A DNA stretch of 64,000 nucleotides from Erythrobacter mangrovi. GTDB taxonomy: Bacteria; Pseudomonadota; Alphaproteobacteria; Sphingomonadales; Sphingomonadaceae. Below, piece by piece: positions 19,267 to 26,312 of this stretch. Made by a program: the position numbers and the translations under genes. The notes beneath the pieces were generated by a model. That model was not told where the DNA came from. It ran no database searches and saw only the letters and a list, made by a program, of their open reading frames with translations. The stretch spans positions 682,001 to 746,000 of the forward strand of contig NZ_CP053921.1 in NCBI RefSeq assembly GCF_013260645.1. Reading direction: 5' to 3'. The number at the start of each line of letters is the position of its first letter. Within the stretch, counting starts at the first letter, position 1.

Positions 19267-19956
19267 ATGACCGAACTATCCCCCCTCGTGCGGGTCGGCG
19301 ATGCCATCGTCGCCACCGCTAAGTCCCGCCATACTGCAAAGGCCTATGATATCACCCGCCGTATCCCCGATGAGGACATCCAGGGGATCAAGGACCTGCT
19401 GCGCTTCAGCCCATCCAGCACCAATTCCCAGCCTTGGCACTTCGTCATCGTGGGCACCGAGGAAGGCAAGGCTCTGGTGGCCAAAGCAGCCGAGGACGCC
19501 TTCGCCTTCAACAAGCCAAAGATCACCGACGCTTCGCACATCGTGATCTTCGCCAGCCGGAACACGGTAGATGAGGATTACCTGCGTCACCTGCTCGATC
19601 GCGAAATCGCAGACGGCCGGTTCGTCGGCGACATCCCGACACTGAGCGCACAATTGCACGCGGGGCGCTCGATGTTTGTCAACATGCACAGGGATGCCGG
19701 TGACCTCGAGGCGTGGACCCAGGCCCAGACCTACCTCAACATGGGCCAGTTCATGCTCGGCGTCGCCGCGATGGGTATCGACGCCACCGCGATGGAGGGC
19801 GTCGACACCGATGTCCTCGACATCGAGTTCGGCCTGCGCGAGAAAGGCTTCCGCAGCCTCGTCGCGGTTTCGCTCGGCTATCGTTCGGAAGACGATTTCA
19901 ACGCGAGGTTACCCAAGTCGCGTTTATTCGAGAGCGAAGTGTTCACCGAAGTCTGA
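19267..19956 (+). CDS. nfsB: Oxygen-insensitive NAD(P)H nitroreductase NfsB-like
   Basis: A 229-residue flavoprotein of the nitroreductase fold. Key stretches are AKAYDITRRIPDEDIQGIKD, LLRFSPSSTNSQPWHFVIVG (FMN phosphate contact SPSSTNSQPW) and EKGFRSLVAVSLGYRSEDDF. It fits NfsB/FRase I enzymes, which reduce nitroaromatics, quinones and dihydropteridine with NAD(P)H in the cytosol. ATG 19267 is chosen since the domain starts there; the longer open frame overlaps the LysR gene. A hairpin with T-run follows at 19978. Confidence 0.9.
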   Translation: MTELSPLVRVGDAIVATAKSRHTAKAYDITRRIPDEDIQGIKDLLRFSPSSTNSQPWHFVIVGTEEGKALVAKAAEDAFAFNKPKITDASHIVIFASRNTVDEDYLRHLLDREIADGRFVGDIPTLSAQLHAGRSMFVNMHRDAGDLEAWTQAQTYLNMGQFMLGVAAMGIDATAMEGVDTDVLDIEFGLREKGFRSLVAVSLGYRSEDDFNARLPKSRLFESEVFTEV

Positions 19957-19977
19957 TCCTTACCCGAATCCAAGCAA

Positions 19978-20006
19978 GGCCCCGTCGAGCAATCGGCGGG
20001 GTTTTC
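19978..20006 (+). terminator. Rho-independent terminator after nfsB
   Basis: CCCCG and CGGGG arms with extra internal pairing (TCG/CGA) are followed by TTTTC. It lies 24 bp after the nfsB stop and separates it from the opposite-strand tRNA-Gln. Confidence 0.7.
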
Positions 20007-20032
20007 GTATGTCTGCCATAGAGTTAGGAGAG

Positions 20033-20106
20033 TGGATGCCCCGTGAGGATTCGAACCTCAATTGACGGAGTCAGAGTCCGTAGTCTTACCATTAGACGAC
20101 GGGGCA
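20033..20106 (-). tRNA. tRNA-Gln (CTG)
   Basis: Minus-strand cloverleaf: acceptor TGCCCCG / CGGGGCA, D-arm GTCTAATGGTAAGAC, anticodon arm ACGGA-CTCTGAC-TCCGT with anticodon CTG, T-arm GAGGTTCGAATCCTC, and encoded CCA. Its first 25 bases are repeated exactly at 21857-21881, bounding an island. Confidence 0.94.
20082..20106. repeat. 25-bp direct repeat, left copy (inside tRNA-Gln)
   Basis: The 25 bp beginning AGTCTTACCATTAG and ending GACGGGGCA are the 5' quarter of tRNA-Gln (minus strand) and recur exactly at 21857-21881. This is the left boundary of the mini-island. Confidence 0.88.
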
Positions 20107-20437
20107 AGGGAGGCGCGCCAATAAATGGCGGTTTTCTGCGGGTCAAGGGCCAATCTCGGGATTCTCCATGCGACGCTCCATGCGACGATGCGTCGCACGG
20201 GCCCGTCGCACCGAAATCTCCCAATTATTAAGCTTGAAGGGGTTAGTCTCGAAAGTCTGTTGATCGCACATTATCCGACCAATTGGCTGCTTGACGGACT
20301 CAATTGGCACACGGCTCGACGCACAGCAGGTGAACCTGTTCACGATATGTGCTAACGCGACGCGTGTTTTCGCGACTTGCCTTTGACTCTATAGCTAAAG
20401 AAGGATTAGCTCCTGATTTCCAATTGGGGGCTAATAA
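20107..20437. other. Non-coding AT-richer region upstream of the island gene
   Basis: No coding frame is supported in these 331 bp. Visible are the short dyad TGCGAC-gatgc-GTCGCA near 20181-20197, further TGCGACG/CGTCGCA units around 20167-20213, and three CAATTGG boxes (near 20279, 20305, 20419). It likely holds the promoter of the gene at 20438. Confidence 0.5.
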
Positions 20438-21349
20438 TTGCGACACGAGACAGAATTCGCGGTCCGGTATCTTACCGAAGATCCAGTCCCCATTCGGGAC
20501 ATCATTGCCAGCCTTCAAGGTGCCGACGCAGCTATTAGGGAGGCGGGGCGACTGCTTCCTCTCCTGGTCGACGGAATCAAGGTTGAAAAGGTTGACATCA
20601 AGGTTCGAGAGGTTGCTCAGGAGAGCCCACTTCGAGAACTATTCGTCGTTGCACTCTTTCTCGCATTCCAACCGGACCTGGAGGAAGAAGTGCCGCAATT
20701 GATAGCCAATGCTACCGGCATGGTGATCCCCGATCGCTTCGATACAGTGGTGACAGTGCTCGCTCTGATCGTCGTGTTCTATGGTGCCGGGGCCCTCAAA
20801 GACCTCGTGTTTGGCAAAGGAGCCGATGGAGCAGCAAAGGCCCAACTGGATGGCCTGATCAAGGAGCTGGCTCCCGAGGTCGGGAAGTCGGAGAAGCAAA
20901 TAAGAGATATCCTGGAAAACCGCTACAGTGAGCGCACAGTCTGGAAGCGACTAGCTAATACCACATCGCGATTCTTCGCCCCCAGCAAGCAGCAAAACAG
21001 CGCACCGATGGAAATCAATGGGCGGCAGATTACTAGAGATACAGTTCAAGACATACCCGCAGAGTTTCTGGTTGATGATGCGGCTGACGAAAATCCGACT
21101 CGCTACTTCGCTAACGCAAGGATCGAACTACGCGCAGAAGACAAAGACCACACCGGGCGCGGATGGGCGGGGGTTGTCCCCGCAATCTCGGACCAACGGC
21201 TTCGAATGAAACTGATGGAGGACGTGTCCGCGGACGACCTATGGGGGCGAGATGCTGTCGTCGGCGATCTGACCGTTATTTACGAGAAAGTCGGAGCAGA
21301 AATAGTGCCCAAAGAAATCCACCTTCATAACGTCAAGGACAGCAGGTAG
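20438..21349 (+). CDS. Membrane-anchored protein of unknown function (island cargo 1)
   Basis: A 303-residue protein I do not recognise. The N-terminal part is alpha/beta-like (VRYLTEDPVPIRDIIASLQG; KVEKVDIKVREVAQESPLRE), followed by hydrophobic stretches at about 66-78 and 103-120 (VVTVLALIVVFYGAG). The C-terminal third is a predicted beta domain (NARIELRAEDKDHTGRGWAG; LRMKLMEDVSADDLWGRDAV; GDLTVIYEKVGAEIVPKEIH). The start is a TTG with a GGGGG tract upstream, so the exact start is uncertain. GC is below that of neighbours. It is the main cargo of the tRNA-Gln island; a defence or stress role is only a guess. Confidence 0.65.
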   Translation: MRHETEFAVRYLTEDPVPIRDIIASLQGADAAIREAGRLLPLLVDGIKVEKVDIKVREVAQESPLRELFVVALFLAFQPDLEEEVPQLIANATGMVIPDRFDTVVTVLALIVVFYGAGALKDLVFGKGADGAAKAQLDGLIKELAPEVGKSEKQIRDILENRYSERTVWKRLANTTSRFFAPSKQQNSAPMEINGRQITRDTVQDIPAEFLVDDAADENPTRYFANARIELRAEDKDHTGRGWAGVVPAISDQRLRMKLMEDVSADDLWGRDAVVGDLTVIYEKVGAEIVPKEIHLHNVKDSR

Positions 21350-21383
21350 GCGCACAGTTCATCTGTCGGTAGTGGAGATGCTC

Positions 21384-21716
21384 ATGACAAGAGGGGATCG
21401 AGGTTGGTTCTGGAGACTGATCGACGAAAAGTCCCAGCGCCCGGGCATAGCGTTGGACAGAAACGTGGGCCTCCAAAAGATCAGCGCAGAAGACGTTCGA
21501 CCCATGACGGACGAGGCCATCGTGTTCGTGCTGGAAGAGTTGGCTCGGCACCCCGGCAGCAGGCCCCACCGTTACTCGCGAGGAATCTTGTTGGCTGAAC
21601 AAGAGAGGCGAGCACGAAATCGGCGCTGCCATCAGGTCGTGCTGGGCTACGCAACGCTCATAGCTGCAGTAGGTTCGGTTGCGTTCGCTGCAATTACTTA
21701 CGCTCAATTGGGGTAG
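21384..21716 (+). CDS. Small tail-anchored protein (island cargo 2)
   Basis: A 110-residue protein, MTRGDRGWFWRLIDEKSQRP at the start and a single C-terminal membrane helix (VVLGYATLIAAVGSVAFAAI), so the soluble part faces the cytosol. No domain is recognised; the middle (MTDEAIVFVLEELARHPGSR) is helical. ATG 21384 is preferred because GGAG precedes it by six bases; in-frame GTG 21372 and ATG 21378 are alternatives. It follows the 303-residue gene by 34 bp and is probably co-transcribed. The two membrane-linked products may act together. Confidence 0.55.
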   Translation: MTRGDRGWFWRLIDEKSQRPGIALDRNVGLQKISAEDVRPMTDEAIVFVLEELARHPGSRPHRYSRGILLAEQERRARNRRCHQVVLGYATLIAAVGSVAFAAITYAQLG

Positions 21717-22080
21717 GCGGCGCTGTCAACACAGGCCTGAAAAGGCGCCTTGGATTGATGCATTGGGCCAACTCTCCGTGCGACGATAGCCTGCAAAGCG
21801 CACCGAACTAGCACAAGTTCAAGTTCTTAAGTAATTGTTTTTAAAGAATTCCTCGAAGTCTTACCATTAGACGACGGGGCATCAGTATCTCGCGCGTGGC
21901 GCAGAATCGCGCTTACGTCCGGGAGAGGCCGCGCATCTAGTTTCGTGCAGGGGCAAGGTCAACCCCGTGCGCGCGCGGCGATTCGCCTGTCCCCTTGCCC
22001 AGTCCTCGCTTCGCCGCTAGCATCGGTACCAAGTCCCCGCGACGGTGGTTGGCGCGGGAGGAATAGAGAAAGCTCCTGAA
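21717..22080. other. Non-coding right end of the island and ppx/gppA leader
   Basis: No gene is supported in these 364 bp. The first part is AT-rich with poly-T/A runs near 21825-21850, then the 25-bp tRNA-Gln segment (21857-21881), and then GC-rich host-like sequence that should contain the promoter of the phosphatase gene at 22081. Confidence 0.55.
21857..21881. repeat. 25-bp direct repeat, right copy (tRNA-Gln fragment)
   Basis: An exact copy of tRNA-Gln positions 1-25 (minus strand) without the anticodon arm, T-arm or 3' end, so not a functional tRNA. It marks the right end of the mini-island. Confidence 0.88.
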
Positions 22081-23295
22081 ATGGCGGATCAATCTCCGCC
22101 GGACGTTACGAAGGGGCCTGGGAACCGAAGGGGCGGCAAGTCCGGCAAGGTAGCCGATTTCCGCTACAAGCGCCCCTCCAGGCCCGAAGCAAAGCAGGGC
22201 GGTCAACGCGGGACGCGGCGCGAGCTAATCCCCGCGGGCACATCACAGCCCGGCGCGAACGGTCCGGAAATCCAGCATCGTCGACAGGCCTATGCCGCGC
22301 TCGATCTCGGCACCAATAACTGCCGCCTGCTGATCGCCCGCCCCTCGGGTGAGGACTTCACCGTCATTGATGCCTTCAGCCGCGTGGTGCGCCTGGGTGA
22401 GGGACTAGCCGCCAGCGGGCGCCTGTCCGACGAAGCGATGGATCGCACTGTCGCTGCGCTGCAGGTCTGCGCCGAGAAGCTGCGCCGCCGCAATGTGCGG
22501 CTGGCACGCTCGGTGGCGACCGAAGCCTGCCGCCGCGCGGCCAATGGCAACAAGTTCATCGAGCGGGTGCAACGCGAAACCGGGATCATGCTCAACATCA
22601 TCTCCGCGCAGGAGGAAGCGCGGCTTGCGGTGCTCGGCTGCCACGTGCTGCTCGAAGACGGCCAGGGCCCGGCGATCATCTTCGACATCGGCGGCGGTTC
22701 GACCGAACTCGTGCTGGTCGAACCCGGCGACGGCGCGGTGCCGCGGATCATCGACTGGCTGAGCGTGCCCTGGGGCGTGGTTTCACTGACCGACACGGTC
22801 GAGGGATCGGACGACACCGAAGAGAGCCGCCGCGCACGCTACATGGCGATGCGCGATACCGTGTCGCGCAGCTTCGCCACTTTCGCCAAGCGGATCGCCG
22901 ACCACGCCACCTCGCCCGAGCCGATCCGCCTGCTGGGCACTAGCGGCACGGTGACCACGCTCGCCAGCCTGCATCTCGAGCTGCCGCAATACGATCGACG
23001 CGCGGTGGACGGGCTGATCGTGCCGTCGCAATCGATGCGCGACATTTCGGAACGGCTCTCGCGCATGAGCGCGCCCGACCGGAGGCGACTGCCCTGCATC
23101 GGCGACGACCGGGCGAACCTGGTCATCGCCGGCTGCGCCATCCTCGAATCAATCCTCGACATCTGGCCCGCCGAACAGCTGGGGGTTGCCGACCGCGGGA
23201 TCCGTGAAGGCATCCTGCGCAGCCTGATGGCCGCCGATGCCGAGGGAGAGCGCGGGCGCGCCGCGCTCCAGCGCATGCGCGAGCAGGACGTCTGA
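22081..23295 (+). CDS. Exopolyphosphatase / pppGpp phosphohydrolase family protein
   Basis: A 404-residue Ppx/GppA protein of the ASKHA fold. Phosphate-1 motif AALDLGTNNCRLLIARPSG, phosphate-2 IIFDIGGGSTELVLVEPG and the adenosine-like motif RLLGTSGTVTTLASLHL are intact. It would hydrolyse polyphosphate or pppGpp in the cytosol. The first 65 residues are a basic, Gly/Lys-rich disordered extension (KGPGNRRGGKSGKVADF) before the domain. ATG 22081 starts this extension. The stop overlaps the ATG of rlmE by one base, so the two are co-translated. Confidence 0.9.
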   Translation: MADQSPPDVTKGPGNRRGGKSGKVADFRYKRPSRPEAKQGGQRGTRRELIPAGTSQPGANGPEIQHRRQAYAALDLGTNNCRLLIARPSGEDFTVIDAFSRVVRLGEGLAASGRLSDEAMDRTVAALQVCAEKLRRRNVRLARSVATEACRRAANGNKFIERVQRETGIMLNIISAQEEARLAVLGCHVLLEDGQGPAIIFDIGGGSTELVLVEPGDGAVPRIIDWLSVPWGVVSLTDTVEGSDDTEESRRARYMAMRDTVSRSFATFAKRIADHATSPEPIRLLGTSGTVTTLASLHLELPQYDRRAVDGLIVPSQSMRDISERLSRMSAPDRRRLPCIGDDRANLVIAGCAILESILDIWPAEQLGVADRGIREGILRSLMAADAEGERGRAALQRMREQDV

Positions 23296-23954
23296 TGAGC
23301 CGCTCGGGCAAGGATCGCGAGACGCGGGTCAAGACCGCGAAGAAGCGCACGGCGAGTTCGACGCGCTGGCTCCAGCGGCAGCTCAACGACCCCTATGTCA
23401 AGCAGGCCAAGGCCGAAGGCTATCGCAGCCGCGCGGCATATAAGCTGATCGAGCTCGACGAGAAGTTCGAGCTGCTCAAGGGTGTTACCCGCGTTGTCGA
23501 TCTCGGCATCGCGCCGGGCGGGTGGAGCCAGGTGGTTCGCAAACTCAAGCCCAAGGCGCATATCGTGGGGATCGACCTGCTCGAGGTCGAGCCGATCGAA
23601 GGCGTCACCATTTTCCAGATGGACTTCATGGATGACGATGCGCCGCGCGTGCTGGAGGAGGCCCTTGGCGGCAAGGCCGAACTGGTGATGAGCGACATGG
23701 CCGCCAACACCGTCGGCCACAAGCAGACCGACCATTTGCGCACCATGGGGCTGGTCGAGGCCGGGGCCTGGTTCGCGATCGAGAACCTTGCGCCGGGCGG
23801 GACCTTCCTCGCCAAGGTACTCGCCGGGGGGACCGACAGCGATCTCCTCGCCCTGCTCAAGAAGCATTTTCGCACGGTAAAGCATGCCAAGCCGCCAGCC
23901 AGCCGCAAGGGCTCGAGCGAATGGTACGTCATCGCGCAGGGCTTCAAGGGCTAG
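23295..23954 (+). CDS. rlmE: 23S rRNA (uridine-2'-O)-methyltransferase RlmE
   Basis: The 219-residue protein matches FtsJ/RrmJ, which methylates U2552 of 23S rRNA in the 50S subunit using SAM. Motif I is VVDLGIAPGGWSQVV, and the K-D-K-E tetrad appears at RSRAAYKL, LVMSDMAANTVGHKQTDH, FLAKVLAGGTDS and SSEWYVIAQGF. The basic N-terminus (KDRETRVKTAKKRTASSTRW) suits rRNA binding. It overlaps the Ppx/GppA gene by one base and is followed by a strong terminator. Confidence 0.93.
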   Translation: MSRSGKDRETRVKTAKKRTASSTRWLQRQLNDPYVKQAKAEGYRSRAAYKLIELDEKFELLKGVTRVVDLGIAPGGWSQVVRKLKPKAHIVGIDLLEVEPIEGVTIFQMDFMDDDAPRVLEEALGGKAELVMSDMAANTVGHKQTDHLRTMGLVEAGAWFAIENLAPGGTFLAKVLAGGTDSDLLALLKKHFRTVKHAKPPASRKGSSEWYVIAQGFKG

Positions 23955-23973
23955 GAAGCATACGCCCCAAACG

Positions 23974-24001
23974 AAAAAGCCCCGCCGAAGCGGGGCCTTT
24001 C
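23974..24001. terminator. Bidirectional terminator between rlmE and cytochrome c
   Basis: A-run, GCCCCGC-CGAA-GCGGGGC stem, then CCTTT. It serves rlmE on the plus strand and the cytochrome c gene (stop at 24025) on the minus strand, where AAAAAG becomes a T-run. Confidence 0.85.
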
Positions 24002-24024
24002 CATGAATAGTGCTGGAATCGGCC

Positions 24025-24654
24025 TCAGTTTGCTGCCGGAGCTTCCTCTGCCGGTGCTTCGGCAGCAGCCTCGACTGCTTCGCCTTCCTCGGCGGCGGGC
24101 GCTTCTTCTTCGACAGCCGGAGCGGTCGGGGCCGGGTAATCCGGACCGCCGCCATTGGCCTTCATGTATGCCAAAAGGTTGGCACGATCTTCAGCCTTGG
24201 ACAGGCCAGCGAAGCTCATCTTGGTGCCATCGGCAAAGCCGCGCGGGTTGGCGAGCCAGTGATCGAGGTTTTCCCAGCTCCAGTCGCCGCCATGGCCCGA
24301 CAGCGCGGCGCTGTAGGCGAAGCCTGCTACGTGCTTGCCGATCGGCTGGCCGGCAACGCCGAACAGGTTCGGGCCGATTCCGTTGGCCCCGCCCTGGTTG
24401 ATCGTGTGACAGGCCGAGCACTTGGCGAAGACCTTTTCGCCCGCAGCGGCATCGGCCGATGCCAGCAGCGTGCCGAGATCGGGGCCGGCTTCCGCGCCGC
24501 CTTCTTCGGCCGCGCCTTCGAGCGCATAGCCGGCTTCTTCGATATGCGGGTGCTTGTCAGCCTTGAAGTACATGCCCGAAACAATCGAGCTGCCGAGCGC
24601 GACGATGCCTGCGAAGAGGACCCAGCCTGCAGCGGTGTTGAAACGATCGTCCAT
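24025..24654 (-). CDS. Membrane-anchored class I cytochrome c (CycM type)
   Basis: A 209-residue protein with an uncleaved N-terminal anchor (TAAGWVLFAGIVALGSSIVS), a linker rich in Ala/Glu/Gly, a haem c site CSACHT and an axial Met in GTKMSFAGL. It resembles CycM/c552, which passes electrons from the bc1 complex to the terminal oxidase in the periplasm. After the haem domain comes an acidic Ala-Pro-Glu tail (about residues 175-209; EEEAPAAEEGEAVEAAAEAP) of unknown use. Divergent from pheA, an order seen in related alphaproteobacteria. Confidence 0.9.
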   Translation of the reverse strand: MDDRFNTAAGWVLFAGIVALGSSIVSGMYFKADKHPHIEEAGYALEGAAEEGGAEAGPDLGTLLASADAAAGEKVFAKCSACHTINQGGANGIGPNLFGVAGQPIGKHVAGFAYSAALSGHGGDWSWENLDHWLANPRGFADGTKMSFAGLSKAEDRANLLAYMKANGGGPDYPAPTAPAVEEEAPAAEEGEAVEAAAEAPAEEAPAAN

Positions 24655-24789
24655 TGCGTGATTGCCTGCCAGAAAAGGTGGTGATCCGAGGTTTGCGCGC
24701 CGCTCTAGTGAAGCAAGCGCGTGCGCGCAAGTCCGTGGTGCGTGATAGCGCTTGATGCCGGGGCCGGGTCCCCTTAGCACCCCCTTCCC

Positions 24790-25683
24790 ATGCGCCAGTT
24801 TGCCAAACCTGCACTCGCCCTCGTGGATTCCATGCGAGCCGCCGCCGCCGAAGATCCGATGCGCGCGATCGCCTTTGGCGGTGCACCCGGTTCGAACTCG
24901 CACCAGGCGGCGATGCAGTTCGCTCCCGAGGCGTTGCCGCTGCCCTGCTTCAGTTTCGAAGACGCGCTGGACGCCGTGGCCACCGGTGCCGCCGGCTGCG
25001 CGATGATCCCAATCGAAAATTCGCAGCATGGGCGTGTGGCCGACATCCACTTCCTGCTGCCCGAAAGCGGGCTCTACATCGTTGCCGAACAATTCATGCG
25101 AATCACGCATGACCTGATGGCTCTGGGCGACGGGCCGTTCGAAGCGGCCTACAGCCACCCGCAAGCGCTGGGCCAGTCGCGCCACTTCCTTGCCGAACGC
25201 GGCATCGTGGGACTGGCCTATGCCGATACGGCCGGTGCGGCGGCCTTTGTCGCCGAGAGCGGCAATCCCTTCATCGCCGCCATCGCCCCGCGGCTCGCCG
25301 CGGACCTTTATGGCCTGAAGATCATCGAACAGGGGGTCGAAGACGCGCATGATAACACCACCCGGTTCGTGGCATTAGCCAAGGACCCGCTCGATCCCGC
25401 AACGATCACCGACGCGCAGGCAATGACCACCTTCATTTTCGAGGTGAAGAACATTCCCGCAGCGCTCTACAAGGCGCTGGGCTGCTTCGCGACGAACGGC
25501 GTGAACATGACCAAGCTCGAAAGCTACCAGAAGGGCGCGAGCTTCGCCGCAACCACCTTCTTCGCCGATATCGAAGGCGCTCCGGGCGATCCGCGCGTGG
25601 ATGTCGCGCTGGAGGAACTGGCGTTCCAGACCAACGAAGTGCGCCTGCTCGGCAGCTACCGGCAAGCTCGCAAGCGCGGCTGA
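24790..25683 (+). CDS. pheA: Prephenate dehydratase PheA
   Basis: A 297-residue monofunctional prephenate dehydratase that makes phenylpyruvate for phenylalanine synthesis. The catalytic domain shows AIAFGGAPGSNSHQAAMQF, IPIENSQHGRVADIHFLLPE and the HDNTTRF motif with the essential Thr. A C-terminal ACT domain (TTFIFEVKNIPAALYKALGC; NMTKLESYQKGASFAATTFF) should bind Phe for feedback inhibition. No chorismate mutase domain is fused. The N-terminal 20 residues are an extra segment before the domain; ATG 24790 is the first start after the cytochrome gene's divergent promoter region. Confidence 0.95.
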   Translation: MRQFAKPALALVDSMRAAAAEDPMRAIAFGGAPGSNSHQAAMQFAPEALPLPCFSFEDALDAVATGAAGCAMIPIENSQHGRVADIHFLLPESGLYIVAEQFMRITHDLMALGDGPFEAAYSHPQALGQSRHFLAERGIVGLAYADTAGAAAFVAESGNPFIAAIAPRLAADLYGLKIIEQGVEDAHDNTTRFVALAKDPLDPATITDAQAMTTFIFEVKNIPAALYKALGCFATNGVNMTKLESYQKGASFAATTFFADIEGAPGDPRVDVALEELAFQTNEVRLLGSYRQARKRG

Positions 25684-25716
25684 CCGGGGCGGAGGGCCAC
25701 CCCGGCCGCCTTCAGG

Positions 25717-26166
25717 TCAATTGCGCCAGACGAGCCGCTTGGCGAGGATTTCGCTGTCGACCGTGCGGTACTTCGCCCGGTCGCCCGACTCCGCCTGCAT
25801 CTGAGCGATCGAGCGTTGCATATATTCGCGCATCTGCCTGTTGCGCGCCTCGAATTCGGCATCGCTTTCGAACTCGGCGAAGCGGGTGATCAACCACAGG
25901 TCGGATTCGTTCTTGCGGGGGTAGGTATTGGACCAGATTTCGTAGCTCTGGATCCAGCCTTGCTGCACGGCATAGTCCATGCGCTTGCGCCATTCGCCTG
26001 CCAGCCAGTTGGTATAGGCAAGCCCGCCGCCGTCTTCGAGCGAGACGCCGGTGATCTCGACCCATTCGGCACCCTTCAGCGGATATTCGTCCTGGGCGTG
26101 GGCCGGCAGTGGTGCGGCGAACGCGAGCGCGGTCGCGGCAAGCGCGATCCTGGTCAGTCGATTCAT
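25717..26166 (-). CDS. Exported protein of unknown function
   Basis: A 149-residue protein with a clear Sec signal peptide (RIALAATALAFAAPLPAHAQ, cleavage after AHAQ). The mature part is rich in aromatic and charged residues (EWRKRMDYAVQQGWIQSYEI; ESDLWLITRFAEFESDAEFE) and resembles dimeric alpha-beta barrel/NIPSNAP-like proteins that hold small ligands, though I am not certain. It is convergent with pheA (33-bp gap). No operon partner lies upstream on the same strand within 146 bp. Confidence 0.7.
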   Translation of the reverse strand: MNRLTRIALAATALAFAAPLPAHAQDEYPLKGAEWVEITGVSLEDGGGLAYTNWLAGEWRKRMDYAVQQGWIQSYEIWSNTYPRKNESDLWLITRFAEFESDAEFEARNRQMREYMQRSIAQMQAESGDRAKYRTVDSEILAKRLVWRN

Positions 26167-26312
26167 AGTGGTAACTCCTCTCCCACAGGTGGCACGACCC
26201 GTTTCGAGGCGTCAGGGCCTTTGCGGCCCGTTCATGAAGAAGTCCCCCAACGCTGTTTGCAAGCTGCCCCGCCCGCCGGGGAGAGTCAAATCTGCGAAGG
26301 TGGGATCAAGAG

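Larger units (their letters stand above)
20082..21881. mobile_element. Mini-island bounded by a duplicated tRNA-Gln 5' segment
   Basis: A 1.8 kb block lies between two exact 25-bp copies of the tRNA-Gln 5' end. It holds two unrecognised genes, both with a membrane segment, has AT-richer non-coding ends, and carries no integrase or transposase. This looks like an integrated element or the remnant of one, mobilised in trans or already stripped. The duplicated part is the 5' and not the usual 3' end of the tRNA, which is odd for tyrosine-recombinase islands. A decayed second tRNA-Gln copy is the alternative. Confidence 0.6.

Noticed and set aside
18829..19956. 375-residue protein including nfsB
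   Set aside because: The first 146 codons overlap the LysR gene in another frame; the nitroreductase domain starts at ATG 19267.
21857..21881. Second functional tRNA-Gln
   Set aside because: Only the first 25 bases are present; the anticodon arm, T-arm and acceptor 3' strand are missing.
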